From Apostichopus californicus (taxonomy: Eukaryota; Echinodermata; Holothuroidea; Aspidochirotida; Stichopodidae): 64,000 nt of DNA. Where the stretch lies: positions 18,286 through 82,285 of the forward strand of contig JAIPMN010001866.1 of assembly GCA_020650975.1 (NCBI GenBank), given 5' to 3'. Below, piece after piece: positions 1 through 10,780 of this stretch. Both the position numbers and the translations under genes were made by a program. Below the pieces are notes generated by a model, which was not told the origin of the DNA, searched no databases, and worked only from the letters and a program-made list of their open reading frames with translations. Position 1 is the stretch's first letter; every line of letters starts with the position of its first letter.

Positions 1-512
1 TCGGCATAAACACAGTCCAGAGCGGTTGTAAATGTATAGTGCTCAAACAAAGGGTGTGTTGGGTCTTGCATGATTTGTTTCACTTTATTTTATTTTATTT
101 CTTACATGCACATTCAATCAAATGCAAGTAAGGACAAAATTAATCCATGAGCAATATGCTTACCACATTTTATCGTGATCCAACAAAATTGATATGTCTT
201 TACTTTTCTATAAATTGTGATATGGAAGTAATGTTTCTGAAGTTGTCAGTCCTAAGGGAACTATCCCATACTTTTTATACTCTGTTGTGAGGTTTCCAGC
301 GGGGAAAGGCAAAAGTTTGATTACGGGTAAGATAAACAAACGTTGTTCTAATCCCCAACATTGGTCATGAAATTAAATATTATTTGACGTTTTTCTTAGG
401 CACAAGAAGACGTAGCTAATAAAGAACAAGAATTGAAATCCCCATCAATCAATTGAAGCCCAATATTATAACGTTACTTAGCAACTGAATACATTTCCAT
501 AATTTCTTGCAG
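1..512. other. Left edge, UBE2O intron sequence
   Basis: This stretch lies upstream of the first exon that can be recognised. It ends in a pyrimidine-containing 3' splice site, with AG at 511-512. Earlier UBE2O exons must lie left of the window, because the exon starting at 513 begins inside a codon. No exon or repeat was recognised here. Confidence 0.5.
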
Positions 513-3500
513 GGTTCTTCACGATGGTGGAATCGGCTTCTTCTAGTCATCGTTATTTCTCAACATCTGTGCAACCATCCGATCAGAGAAAATTTTCCTC
601 CGCCCTGAAAAAAGAGGTACGTGTGAATGAACTCATCATGTCAGCATTGTGTAAAGAGGATGTAAATGCACAGGTTCACGAAAAACATCACAGCGTAAAT
701 TTGTATCATTGAAATAATATACACACTGTAGTGATTTTACTGTGATACTTTAAGATGCTTATTAGCTGTTAATACTGTGATATTGTCGTGATCCCGCTTC
801 AGTACAGGGTAAGACAAAATAATAGTCATTTAGTTAATCTATTACAGATAGGATACACTTTTGTTTTCCGTTATAGTCACCAGCAATGCTAATGATTTTA
901 TTCGTTTGTCCAAAGGGGAGGAGGAGGCTGGAAGGAATGAACATATCAAAAAAGTAATCTGCATATAAAAGGATCATTTAACTGAGCTTCATTCGTGAAG
1001 CTCAGGGTGTGGGGGTTGTTGGGGTGATTTACAGAGGGTGGGGGTGTTGTTCTATTTGTGTGTGCTTTTTATTTTGATATTTTATACTGTCATATTTCTA
1101 TCTACTACTTTAATTATATGGAGTAAGGTACTTCGCCAAGCCTGCAAGGGTTTATTGTTCTACTTCCTTCCACATCATGTCTCTTCTATCATTCTCTTCT
1201 TAACCTCTGATTATTGTAAATATTAAATGTATGATGTGAGAAGCAAATAAATGAAATGGAATTTGTGTAGTTATTCCTGAGCACCGCTAAATGTAGATAC
1301 GCATAAATTATGTTGCAAGGCCCAATCCTTGTTACCATCGTAAGATTCTTAGCGTAAGAGAGTATAGCATTCTGTTCCTTTCTTGTAGCGTTAGTATTCA
1401 TACTAGCACTGCTGTACATCCTACCCTTTACAGCTATTTTGAGTGCTGCTAGCTGAGAAGGTATTTAAAATTGCCAGCTAGTTATTAAGCTAGACAAACC
1501 CCTCTACATATGATACATTTCTCTTTTGCATTTTCGTTAGTTTGTCAATATTTGCTTGGGCTGTGCTGATACAGGAACATTCATGTTATTCTCACAGCTT
1601 TGCTGCCCTAGAAGTGAGTACCTAGGTATCTCTAGCATTTCAAATAGTTCATGAAATCAGTTTGGTTTATGTATGCATATGTTCTGTTGTTGTTTCTCAG
1701 ATGCAGCTGTTAAAGACTTCCCTACCAAGTGGAATAAAAGTTAAAATGTTTGAAGATAAAATGGTAAACATTTTGGATGAATAGAATATGTTGCAAGTTA
1801 TATATGCAGTTTCATTCCTTGATGGTTTCCTAAGTTGTTTCTAAGTGTTAATCTACAAGTATGCTTTGGAGAGAACTTGTGTGGTAAATGGTTAATGTAT
1901 TGCAATTGCAATACAAATGCAGTCACAGGATTTGAGCCTGAGGGATGAAGATTTACATGAGAGTTAGGTTTTAGGTATATTTATACATATATATATATGA
2001 AAGCTAGGTCTGACAAGGCAAGGGGTGATAAGGAGAGGTTACAGCTAGGTGGGCCTAAGTTCAATTACCGTAAAAATTCAATCCTTTATTTGAAAATTTC
2101 GTTGGATCAACTCTTATAAAAATTGTTGGTATTGCACAAGAACTTCTTATTTGCCATTGTTCATATTTCTTTGTCTACTTTGTGATTTATTTGGTATCTA
2201 TGAAACAGGCAGCTGTAATCATATCTTCATTAACATAGGCAAAGATGAGATGTCGCAGTAAGGGGGAGTTGGGGGGGTTGTGGGATGGCATTGAGGGGCA
2301 TTGATGTGAGAGCATTGTTATTTGTAACTAAGTTATAAAAAGACTTCTTAATACTCTTTTCATTAGCACCTGTTTTCAGCTCTGATTGAAGGACCTCCCT
2401 CCACCCCATATGAGGACTGTCTGTTCTATTTTGATGGCTACCTACCAGACAGCTATCCACGGAAACCTCCAGTGGTCCACTTTCACGCTTACTGCGCTGG
2501 AAAACTTAACCCTAACTTGTACAATGAGGGAAAGATTTGTGTTAGTCTGCTTGATACATGGACCGGCAAGGTAAGCAGTGTTTGTGGCCGGGGTGGGGGG
2601 GTGGGGGTCAGGGGTTATCATAAAGTAACAGCAGGCACTTACCATAGGTGCTACGGTTAAAGGCATTGAAGACTCGCCCCAAACCGCGTGCCGCCATCTG
2701 AAAAAGTTAACTTCCTGTTGATTGCAAGTGAAGTTTTTTTTGTGTCGCTACAAAATTCAGACAGTAATGAAATGTGATACCTTGTTATCTTTTATCTAGA
2801 CCTGAGATGTCCATCGCTGCTATGTACACTGTGTTGTGGGTATTGACCATAGCTGCATGTATTGACTGTGCACTAGTGTCTAATTACCGAGGTAGCAAGC
2901 TGTATGTGTATTTTCTGGGATCGATCGTGGTGTCTAACACTTTTGTTACACCTCATACGAAACTAAGTCAGATTACCGGCATGAGAGCCTCTAATGTATG
3001 GAAATAAAATCTTTGTGTGACCTAACACCTGTAGTAAAACCTTTGATCAAATAAATCCATGCATCCACTTGGTTCAAAATATGCAATATTCAAGTAAATG
3101 AAGAATTTGTTTGGTTTCAAACCATGTTTAAGCAAAATTATTTCCTCTGCTGGATATGTATTTCTCCCTTATCTATCACACAACTGCCAGTAATAAGAGC
3201 CCTGTTGTTCCAAGAGCTGAACAATGAAATTTTAACAAAATTTAGAAACAGTTTGATTTGAAAGAGAAACCAGGTAAGTATCAAAGCTGTACCGTAATGT
3301 TTACTTTGTCAGACAGACTTATAGAGATTCTGTGCTGGTACTCTAGCAGAGTTGTATGAACTCACACTCACCTTCATGTTGTTTGTAGTTATATATTGAT
3401 GCTGTAGTGCTCTGGCCCTTTTTGAAATCTAGTGTAGACTCTATAGATACTAGGGCAAGTTTAAGTATTGGTACTTAGAGGCTTTCACTCATACTTGTAC

Positions 3501-6500
3501 TCATAGTTGTACACATACTTGTACTCATTTTTCTACTCATACTGGTACACATGTTGGTACTCATACTTGTACACATACTGGTACACATGTTGGTACTCAT
3601 ACTTGTACACATACTTGTACTCATAGTTGTACAAATACTTTTACACATACTGGTACTTATACTGGTACTCATACTTGTACATACTGGTACTCATACTTGT
3701 ACACATACTTGAACTCATACTTTTACTCATACTTTTACTCATACTTGTACAAATACTGGTACACATGTTGGTACTCATACTTGTACACATACTTGTACTC
3801 ATAGTTGTACACATACTTTTACACATACAGTACTGGTACTCATACTTGTACACATATTTATACACATACTTCTACTTTTACTCATACAGGTAATTATATT
3901 GGTACTCATACTTGTACTCATATTTGTACTCATACCAAGTTGTTCGGTACTTCTCCCCGACATAAGCTTTAAATGTATTTCAGATTGCAGTGGGCCCATA
4001 CCAAGAGGAATGCAATATTTGCTCATAATAATGCTGTTGTACAGAAGTCAGTCTAATACTGACAGTCTGCAGTAAAACTGCACTGTATTCTTCTTTGGTG
4101 AAAATTTGATGATTTAATTTTCTTCATCGCAGGGTTCTGAGGTCTGGACTGGGAAGTCTAACCTCCTTCAGTTGTTCCTGTCGATTCAAGGTTTGATCCT
4201 GAATAGCGAACCTTATTTCAACGAGGCTGGTTATGACAAGCACAGAGGTACAACTCATGGCACGGAAAGCAGCAGAATGTACAATGAAACTGTTTTAATT
4301 AAAGTCATGCAGGTAAGGAACCGTGTACCTTTAATTTGCTGGATTAATTATTAAAGGAACGTTCTGGTGGCTGAAGATGATTGCTAGACAAAAATGCTGG
4401 AAATTTTTATGCATCTTTCATTTAAAACTGCATCCTCATAGTATATGGTATGGCAAAGATACAATTGTTTTTCAACTCAGAGCTGATATTTTGTGAATGC
4501 ATCTGGCAACAAGCACAACAAATCATGTCATCACAGCAATGCAGTGGAAAATGTTTTGTTCTTCTTTACAGTATCTAACTATCAATACTTACTGAGGGAG
4601 ACATTCCTGTTTTTTTATATATTTTTTTTTATTATTATTATTATTATTATATTATTATTTTTATTATTTTTTTATTTTTTTATTTTTTTTTAGTATCGTT
4701 TAGTACGGGTGTTTTTATTATTTTTATTGTTCTTATTGGTTCTATATATTTAATATTTTGGTTTTTGTTAGTATTTGTTTTTAGGTTTTACATTTGTAAA
4801 GCACTTTGAGCAGCTTTGCTGATTATGCGCTATATAAATATTACGTATATATATTTTTATGAAATTCTCAATACAGAGAAGGTTGACAGCTGAGCAAACA
4901 TTCCAACTTTATCAAATTCCAAGGATAACTCAGCTAGAAGATTAAATTAGCAAAGTAAAGCTTTTGAAGAGCATTTGTCACAATGACATCACAATACCCA
5001 CCTACTGTGATGCACCTTGCAAGAATCAAGGGTTAAATAAGCCTGTCAAAATAGGTTACATTCAATCAACCATATGGTCCCCTGTTTTGTGTACTGACGA
5101 ATGATCAAAAAAAAATACATCACAGTCCAAATCAATTCACTGATTTGCAGCTGACTTTTTAATCACAAATAATATCTTTGCAAGCAGTCTCCTAGTTTTA
5201 AGTTACAGACAACAAATTATATTTTATTGCCGTTCTAAATGTAAAGGATGTAGAACAATTTTAAGGGCATATAGATGTTTCAAAAACATTTGTCACTATG
5301 TAAACCAAAATAAAATAATATGCATATTCGTCAGTACGCGAAACAAGGGACGATATCTCAAGTTAGGAACTAGGTATTGAGATGGCCTTTTCAACTAACA
5401 TTGTGGAAATATTTCGCTCTTTAAGGTCAGTCTTACTTTGTCTGTCACCAGAATATCTCCCTGTGTTTAGTTTAGCAAAAGACATTAATTTAAATGACCC
5501 ACATTAGTATTGTAGTGACTTGTGTAAAGAAACATGATGTCATAGATTTGGTGGTTTTTGAAATTGAAGGTCAGCTTTTGGGAGATTCATTGTGGTTTAC
5601 TTTTTTTGGTTGAATGTTTAGTTTGGGTTAAAGTAGGTGATTCATTTTACCTCCTAGATCATCTTTGAGAGATTTGTTTTGTTCTTAAAGTTTGGTGGAA
5701 ACATTTTATTTCAGTGATTTGAAATGTGGTTATTTGAAATTCCACTTTGTAAATATTTTTTATTTACACTCATATTAAATAAATCTATAAAATAAAGGAT
5801 CTTCTTCAGAAGCTAACTGAAACAAAAACAAACTTAGAACACTTTAAGTGACACAGGCGGACGGAGAATTAAGTTAAAGGACAAATGAGCAACGAGTACA
5901 AAGAAGAGATAAGATGAAGTGAAGATTAATGAGAGGATTAAGGGCTGTAGAGACAAACTTTTGGTGGGGGGGGGAGTAGCAGAGGGTGGGGGTGAGTAAT
6001 TATGGAGGTGAAAGGGAAGGAAAGAGGTTGGGAAGGAAAATCTATGAATCTGGATAGGAAAGATGAGAGAGGATGGATGAGATGAAGTGAAGATTGATGA
6101 GAGGATTAAGAGCTGTAGAGATAAACTCTCATGGAGGGGGGAGGGTAGGGAGTTGGGAGGGGGTGGAAAAAGGAAAAGAGAGGGGGCGGTTTAGTTCTTT
6201 CCCCCTTGGATGTTGAGACAATGTATTGGATCATTCTCTGCTGAGGCAATTTGTATCGGTGTGGTCACATAGATATTCAATGCCTTGAAGGTCGAAATGT
6301 CGCCCAACTGGAGTTTGTCTTCACAGAGTGTTGACTGTGGATCTGTTGACATAGAAATGTTACTTGAGAATAGTGTTGGTCGCACCTACATGTTAAATAA
6401 AATGTGACGATCAAAAGTAGAGTTTCATTTTTCTCTATTCAAATTGTTTCTGATTGTGATACTCACATGATATCTTCCCACCATCTATCTCTCTGGTTTA

Positions 6501-7375
6501 CAGTCAGTTACCAACCTCATTATGAACCCTCCGGCAGTATTCAAAGAAGAGACTATGGACTTCTTCAGAGTCCACTCACCAAGGTAAACCCACAGGCATC
6601 GAAAGTAATCATTTTGCAAAGAGTTGTGCGGTACTTTCCCCGGAAGTAGGCATAAAGGTTAATTTCAGATTACAATGTAACATTAGGGCTGTGTTGGTAG
6701 GTGGGTAGTAGCTTGTAGCCGAAAGGGTTATGAGAAAGTATCAATTACTGATTTGCTGTATGTGATTACTCATTTGAAAGAGAGATAAGCGCACAAATTC
6801 CCAACTCTTTGAATGTTCTCTTCTGACCCTATGAACATCCCCAGTATATCTTCCTGTTCCCATGTTTGGGTAATGATTGCGAGCTATTACCTGTGATGTT
6901 GAAATGCTGGCTCAACTTTGATTTTACAATCTGGAGAGGGAACAATTCTTTCCATTCTTTAACAGGCTTCAGCAGAGTTTAGCCAGACCTTGTTGGCTCG
7001 AATCGCAGCTTAATAAGAAGTGGGTGGGTGGGTGGAATGAGACACAATTTATGTTGCAGGGTTAGAGAAATTAAGTTATTTGTTTCTTAACTTCCTAACG
7101 TCAGGCCAACTTACTTTTACACATTCTCTTACACAGGCTCTCTAGTGGAAAAGCAGTTTGCTAACAGTTTTATTTTAACTTTCCTTAGATTGACATCTCG
7201 AGTGAAGGCTTGGCTGTCTCAAAAGGAGGGGCAGGAGGATACGTCATCATCAGGGAGTGAAATTGGGTTCCCCCTTTTTCCGTTATCTCGCGGTTTCATC
7301 CTCAGTGCACATCAAGTCATAAGCAATCTCTCGTCTAGATGGAGAAAAGAATTCCCGGCTTCCAGTAAAAGTTGA
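513..7375 (+). CDS. UBE2O: UBE2O, 3' part: E2/E3 hybrid ubiquitin-conjugating enzyme, UBC domain and C-terminus
   Basis: Six exons are seen: 513-616, 1701-1763, 2367-2570, 4133-4312, 6504-6583 and 7189-7375 (stop TGA 7373-7375). All borders are GT/AG and the phases join without a break, giving 271 C-terminal residues. UBE2O is a large cytosolic E2 that also acts as its own E3 on substrates such as unassembled ribosomal and globin chains. The UBC fold shows the NPNLY motif (NPN instead of the usual HPN, as in vertebrate UBE2O) followed by the active-site Cys in GKICVSLL (codon 2538-2540). The SIQGLIL and YNEAGYD segments follow. The last exon carries [10 protein letters not shown] and then [11 protein letters not shown], both matching the vertebrate C-terminus. 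The linker between them is far shorter than in vertebrates. The N-terminal portion, which is most of the roughly 1,300-residue family length, is outside the window. Identification is firm; the exact start of the first exon is less so. Confidence 0.93.
2661..2985 (+). mobile_element. TTAA-flanked MITE, copy 1 (right end lost)
   Basis: TTAA at 2657-2660 is followed by AGGCATTGAAGACTCGCC, the left terminal repeat of a family with four copies in this window. Similarity to the other copies runs to about 2985 (TTACCGGCATGAGAG) and then stops, so the right terminal repeat is missing. It lies in a UBE2O intron, just after the exon ending at 2570. It has no coding capacity. TTAA targets point to PiggyBac or Kolobok mobilisation. 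Confidence 0.8.
3482..3938. repeat. 12-bp minisatellite (TACTCATACTTG and variants)
   Basis: About 38 degenerate copies of a 12-base unit alternate between TACTCATACTTG, TACACATACTGG and TACACATGTTGG. A longer pattern of about 70 bases is visible within it. The array lies in the UBE2O intron between the exons ending at 2570 and starting at 4133. Open frames across it read as short repeating peptides and are not genes. Confidence 0.9.
4620..4855 (-). repeat. A/T microsatellite with TATATAGCGC-type dispersed repeat
   Basis: A TTA-rich tract (about 4627-4690) precedes the block GTAAAGCACTTTGAGCAGC ... TTATGCGCTATATAAAT at about 4795-4847. This block is the reverse complement of the repeat at 48335-48395, where TTATATAGCGCC is followed by CAAGGCGCTTTACAA. 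It lies in a UBE2O intron. Its class is not certain. Confidence 0.6.
5075..5353. mobile_element. 279-bp MITE with 28-bp inverted repeats, TA target (Tc1/mariner-like)
   Basis: The arm at 5075-5102 and the reverse complement of 5326-5353 match at 24 of 28 positions. Both end in GTACTGACGAAT. TA dinucleotides flank both ends (5073-5074 and 5354-5355), as expected for Tc1/mariner elements. The 220-base interior is AT-rich and non-coding. It sits in a UBE2O intron. Confidence 0.75.
5913..6126. repeat. Direct repeat pair in a purine-rich tract
   Basis: About 47 bases beginning GATGAAGTGAAGATTAATGA at 5913 recur from about 6080 with few changes. The intervening sequence is G/A-rich with runs of G. 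It is a small local duplication inside a UBE2O intron. Confidence 0.6.
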
Positions 7376-7790
7376 CAACGGTTTTCAGCTTAGCTTAGTT
7401 TTTTGCCCGATGTAGCAATTTTGTAGTGACATAAATACTTTATCATCTTCCTTTGATTTCATAGATGTATTGTTTATTCTCAACCATTAATTCTGTTTTC
7501 CATGGTCGGGGTTTCTCAGTTACGTATTGAGTAATTATCTCTGCGTTACAATTATTTGCATTTGTGTTGCTTCCAGGCACTGGTTTATTGTGTGTAATGG
7601 TGTGTATGTGTATAGTTCAACAAATAATACTTAAAAGACCATATTTGTTTGAGTACTCTTTTGTTAGGGGTACATATTTCTGCTTTTTGAATACTGTGTA
7701 TATTCAAATGATGTATGTTAATAGTTTTACCACATAAGAAGTTCTATGGGTCAAAGTTGCAATACGAAACAATAAAAAGATTCACTGAGA
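7376..7790 (+). terminator. UBE2O 3' UTR with poly(A) signal
   Basis: Non-coding sequence follows the UBE2O stop. A canonical AATAAA sits at 7771-7776, about 400 bases downstream, and is the most likely cleavage signal. The exact cleavage site is not visible. Confidence 0.5.
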
Positions 7791-8700
7791 TTACTCGAAC
7801 GATAGATTGAAGAAAAAAACACGATACAGGTGTTTGGGTTCTAGCAGAATATCTTTCTGAAATATACATGACCGTGACCAAACGTGTAATATTTACGCAT
7901 GATTGGGTTACTGCAGGGGCTTCTAAAAAGTGGGGGCATGTGCCCCCCGGCTCTTCCCCCCTGGGTTACTGTACTCTCAAGCTACTCAAAAGATGTAGTT
8001 ACAACTATTTGAGCGATGCTATTGAAGGACTTATTCAATTTCATCACTATGGGCCTCAAATTTGATCATTTTCTAAACATTACTAGAAATGTTCATAAAG
8101 TACTTCTCCTCTTGAGACTCTGATCCTTTACATTGTTGCCACTTATTTGAAGATTGCTGAAATAGACAATGAAATATCTCTTGAGTGGATAAGTACTCTT
8201 ACTGCGGCGGAAACATGCTTGTTGAAGTTTCAGCAGGAGTGAGGGGGGGGGGGTGGGGTGGGGGGTGATACTGATGTTGACCATTAATTTCATTGCAGAA
8301 TACTTCTTTGTTCCACAAAGGTAATGCAATGAACAATGTTTGGTGAACAGACTAAGCTTATATCATAATGTCTTCACTTGGGGGGGGGGGGTGGGACAGA
8401 TTCTAAATACAAATAGTCACATCTGTCAACTCCAAGTTTGATGTGACTTAACTTTGCAATATTAGTCCTTTTCATCAGTGATAACTTTATATTGGTCACA
8501 GGTACTTGAGTTGGATAAAAAACTTTGTTTCTGTGAAGGGAAAGTTGGTTCACATTAAAAAAAAAGATGTGTGTGAAAAGTTATTAGTTTCATATCTATT
8601 CTGGCCTATTATTGTGCAATTCTGTTTCACTTACGGTATTACACCGAAATAACTTCTTTTTTTTTTAATCATTGTTGGTAATTCAGATGATTTCATCACA
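7791..8700. other. Intergenic, G-rich tracts, no gene seen
   Basis: This is the start of the UBE2O-USP22 intergenic region. It holds a GTGGGGGCATGTGCCCCCC block at 7929-7950, similar to the subterminal sequence near 41335, which may be a transposon scrap. G-runs lie at about 8239-8264 and 8379-8392. No exon was recognised. Confidence 0.5.
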
Positions 8701-8714
8701 ATGCTTGGTATTAA

Positions 8715-9061
8715 AGGCATTGAAGACTCGCCCCAAACGGCGTGCGGCCATCTGAAAAATTTAACTTTCCGTTGCTTGCAAGTGAAGTTTTCTGCTTGTC
8801 GCTACAAAATGCAGACAGTAATGAAACGTGATACCTTGTTATCTTTAGCTGGACCTGGGATGTCCATCGCTGTATCGTTTGTAAGCTGTGCGTATTGACT
8901 GCAGCTGTATGTACTGACTGTATACTAGTGTCTAATTACCGAAGTTAGCAAGCTATTTTCTGGGATCGATGGTGGTGTCTAACACTTCTGTTACACCTCA
9001 TTCAAAACTAGGTCAGATTACCGGCATAAGACGTTTCTTTTTGCGCGAGTCTTCACACCCT
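8715..9061 (+). mobile_element. TTAA-flanked MITE, copy 2 (complete, 347 bp)
   Basis: The element is flanked by TTAA at 8711-8714 and 9062-9065. The left end is AGGCATTGAAGACTCGCC; the right end, reversed, is AGGGTGTGAAGACTCGCGC. The ends are imperfect inverted repeats of about 17 bases. The interior matches the copies at 2661, 37375 and 55611. It is non-coding. Its right edge abuts a large minisatellite whose unit also occurs once immediately left of the element (8701-8714). Confidence 0.9.
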
Positions 9062-9065
9062 TTAA

Positions 9066-10780
9066 ATGCTTTGTATTGAAGGCTTTGTATTTAATGCTTG
9101 GTATTGAATGCTTGGTATTGAATGCTAGGTATTGAATGCTAGGTATTGAATGCTTGGTATTGAATGCTTTGTATTGAATGCTTGGTATTGAATGCTAGGT
9201 ATTGAATGCTTGGTATTGAATGCTAGGTATTGAATGCTTGGTATTGAATGCTTGGTATTGAATGCTAGGTATTGAATGCTTGGTATTGAATGCTAGGTAT
9301 TGAATGCTAGGTATTGAATGCTTTGTATTGAATGCTTGGTATTGAATGCTAGGTATTGAATGCTTGGTATTGAATGCTTGGTATTGAATGCTTGGTATTG
9401 AATGTTGGTATTGAATGCTAGGTATTGAATGCTTGGTATTGAATGCTAGGTATTGAATGCTTGGTATTGAATGCTAGGTATTGAATGCTTGGTATTGAAT
9501 GCTAGGTATTGAATGCTTGGTATTGAATGCTTGGTATTGAATGCTTGGTATTGAATGCTAGGTATTGAATGCTAGGTATTGAATGCTTGGTATTGAATGC
9601 TTGGTATTGAATGCTAGGTATTGAATGCTAGGTATTGAATGCTTTGTATTGAATGCTTGGTATTGATTGCTAGGTATTGAATGCTTGGTATTGAATGCTA
9701 GGTATTGAATGCTTGGTATTGAATGCTAGGTATTGAATGCTTGGTATTGAATGCTTTGTATTGAATGCTTGGTATTGAATGCTAGGTATTGAATGCTAGG
9801 TATTGAATGCAAGGTATTGAATGCTTGGTATTGAATGCTAGGTATTGAATGCTAGGTATTGAATGCTTGGTATTGAATGCTTGGTATTGAATGCTTGGTA
9901 TTGAATGTTGGTATTGAATGCTTGGTATTGAATGCTTGGTATTGAATGCTTGGTATTGAATGTTGGTATTGAATGCTTGGTATTGAATGCTTGGTATTGA
10001 ATGCTTGGTATTGAATGCTAGGTATTGAATGCTTGGTATTGAATGCTAGGTATTGAATGCTTGGTATTGAATGCTTGGTATTGAATGCGTTGTATTGATT
10101 GCTAGGTATTGAATGCTTGGTATTGAATGCTAGGTATTGAATGCTAGGTATTGAATGCTTGGTATTGAATGCTTGGTATTGAATGCTTGGTATTGAATGC
10201 TTGGTATTGAATGCTTGGTATTGAATGTTGGTATTGAATGCTTGGTATTGAATGCTTGGTATTGAATGCTTGGTANNNNNNNNNNGTATTGAATGCTTGG
10301 TATTGAATGCTTGGTATTGAATGCTAGGTATTGAATGCTTGGTATTGAATGCTTGGTATTGAATGCTAGGTATTGAATGCTAGGTATTGAATGCTAGGTA
10401 TTGAATGCTAGGTATTGAATGCTTGGTATTGAATGCTTGGTATTGAATGTTGGTATTGAATGCTTGGTATTGAATGCTTGGTATTGAATGCTTGGTATTG
10501 AATGTTGGTATTGAATGCTAGGTATTGAATGTTGGTATTGAATGCTTGGTATTGAATGCTTGGTATTGATTGCTAGGTATTGAATGCTTGGTATTGAATG
10601 CTTGGTATTGAATGCTTGGTATTGATTGCTAGGTATTGAATGCTTGGTATTGAATGCTTGGTATTGAATGCTAGGTATTGAATGCTTGGTATTGAATGCT
10701 AGGTATTGAATGCTTGGTATTGAATGCTTGGTATTGAATGCTAGGTATTGAATGCTTGGTATTGAATGTTGGTATTGAAT
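9066..10780. repeat. 14-bp minisatellite, about 120 copies
   Basis: The unit is TTGAATGCTTGGTA, with frequent variants TTGAATGCTAGGTA and TTGAATGCTTTGTA and a 13-base form TTGAATGTTGGTA. The array starts directly at the TTAA that ends the MITE. It is interrupted by ten Ns, so its real length is unknown. Frames of up to 133 codons across it are artefacts of the repeat. Confidence 0.97.
10276..10285. other. Assembly gap (10 N) in the minisatellite
   Basis: Ten unknown bases lie within the 14-base array. The assembler probably collapsed or failed to span the repeat. Confidence 0.98.
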
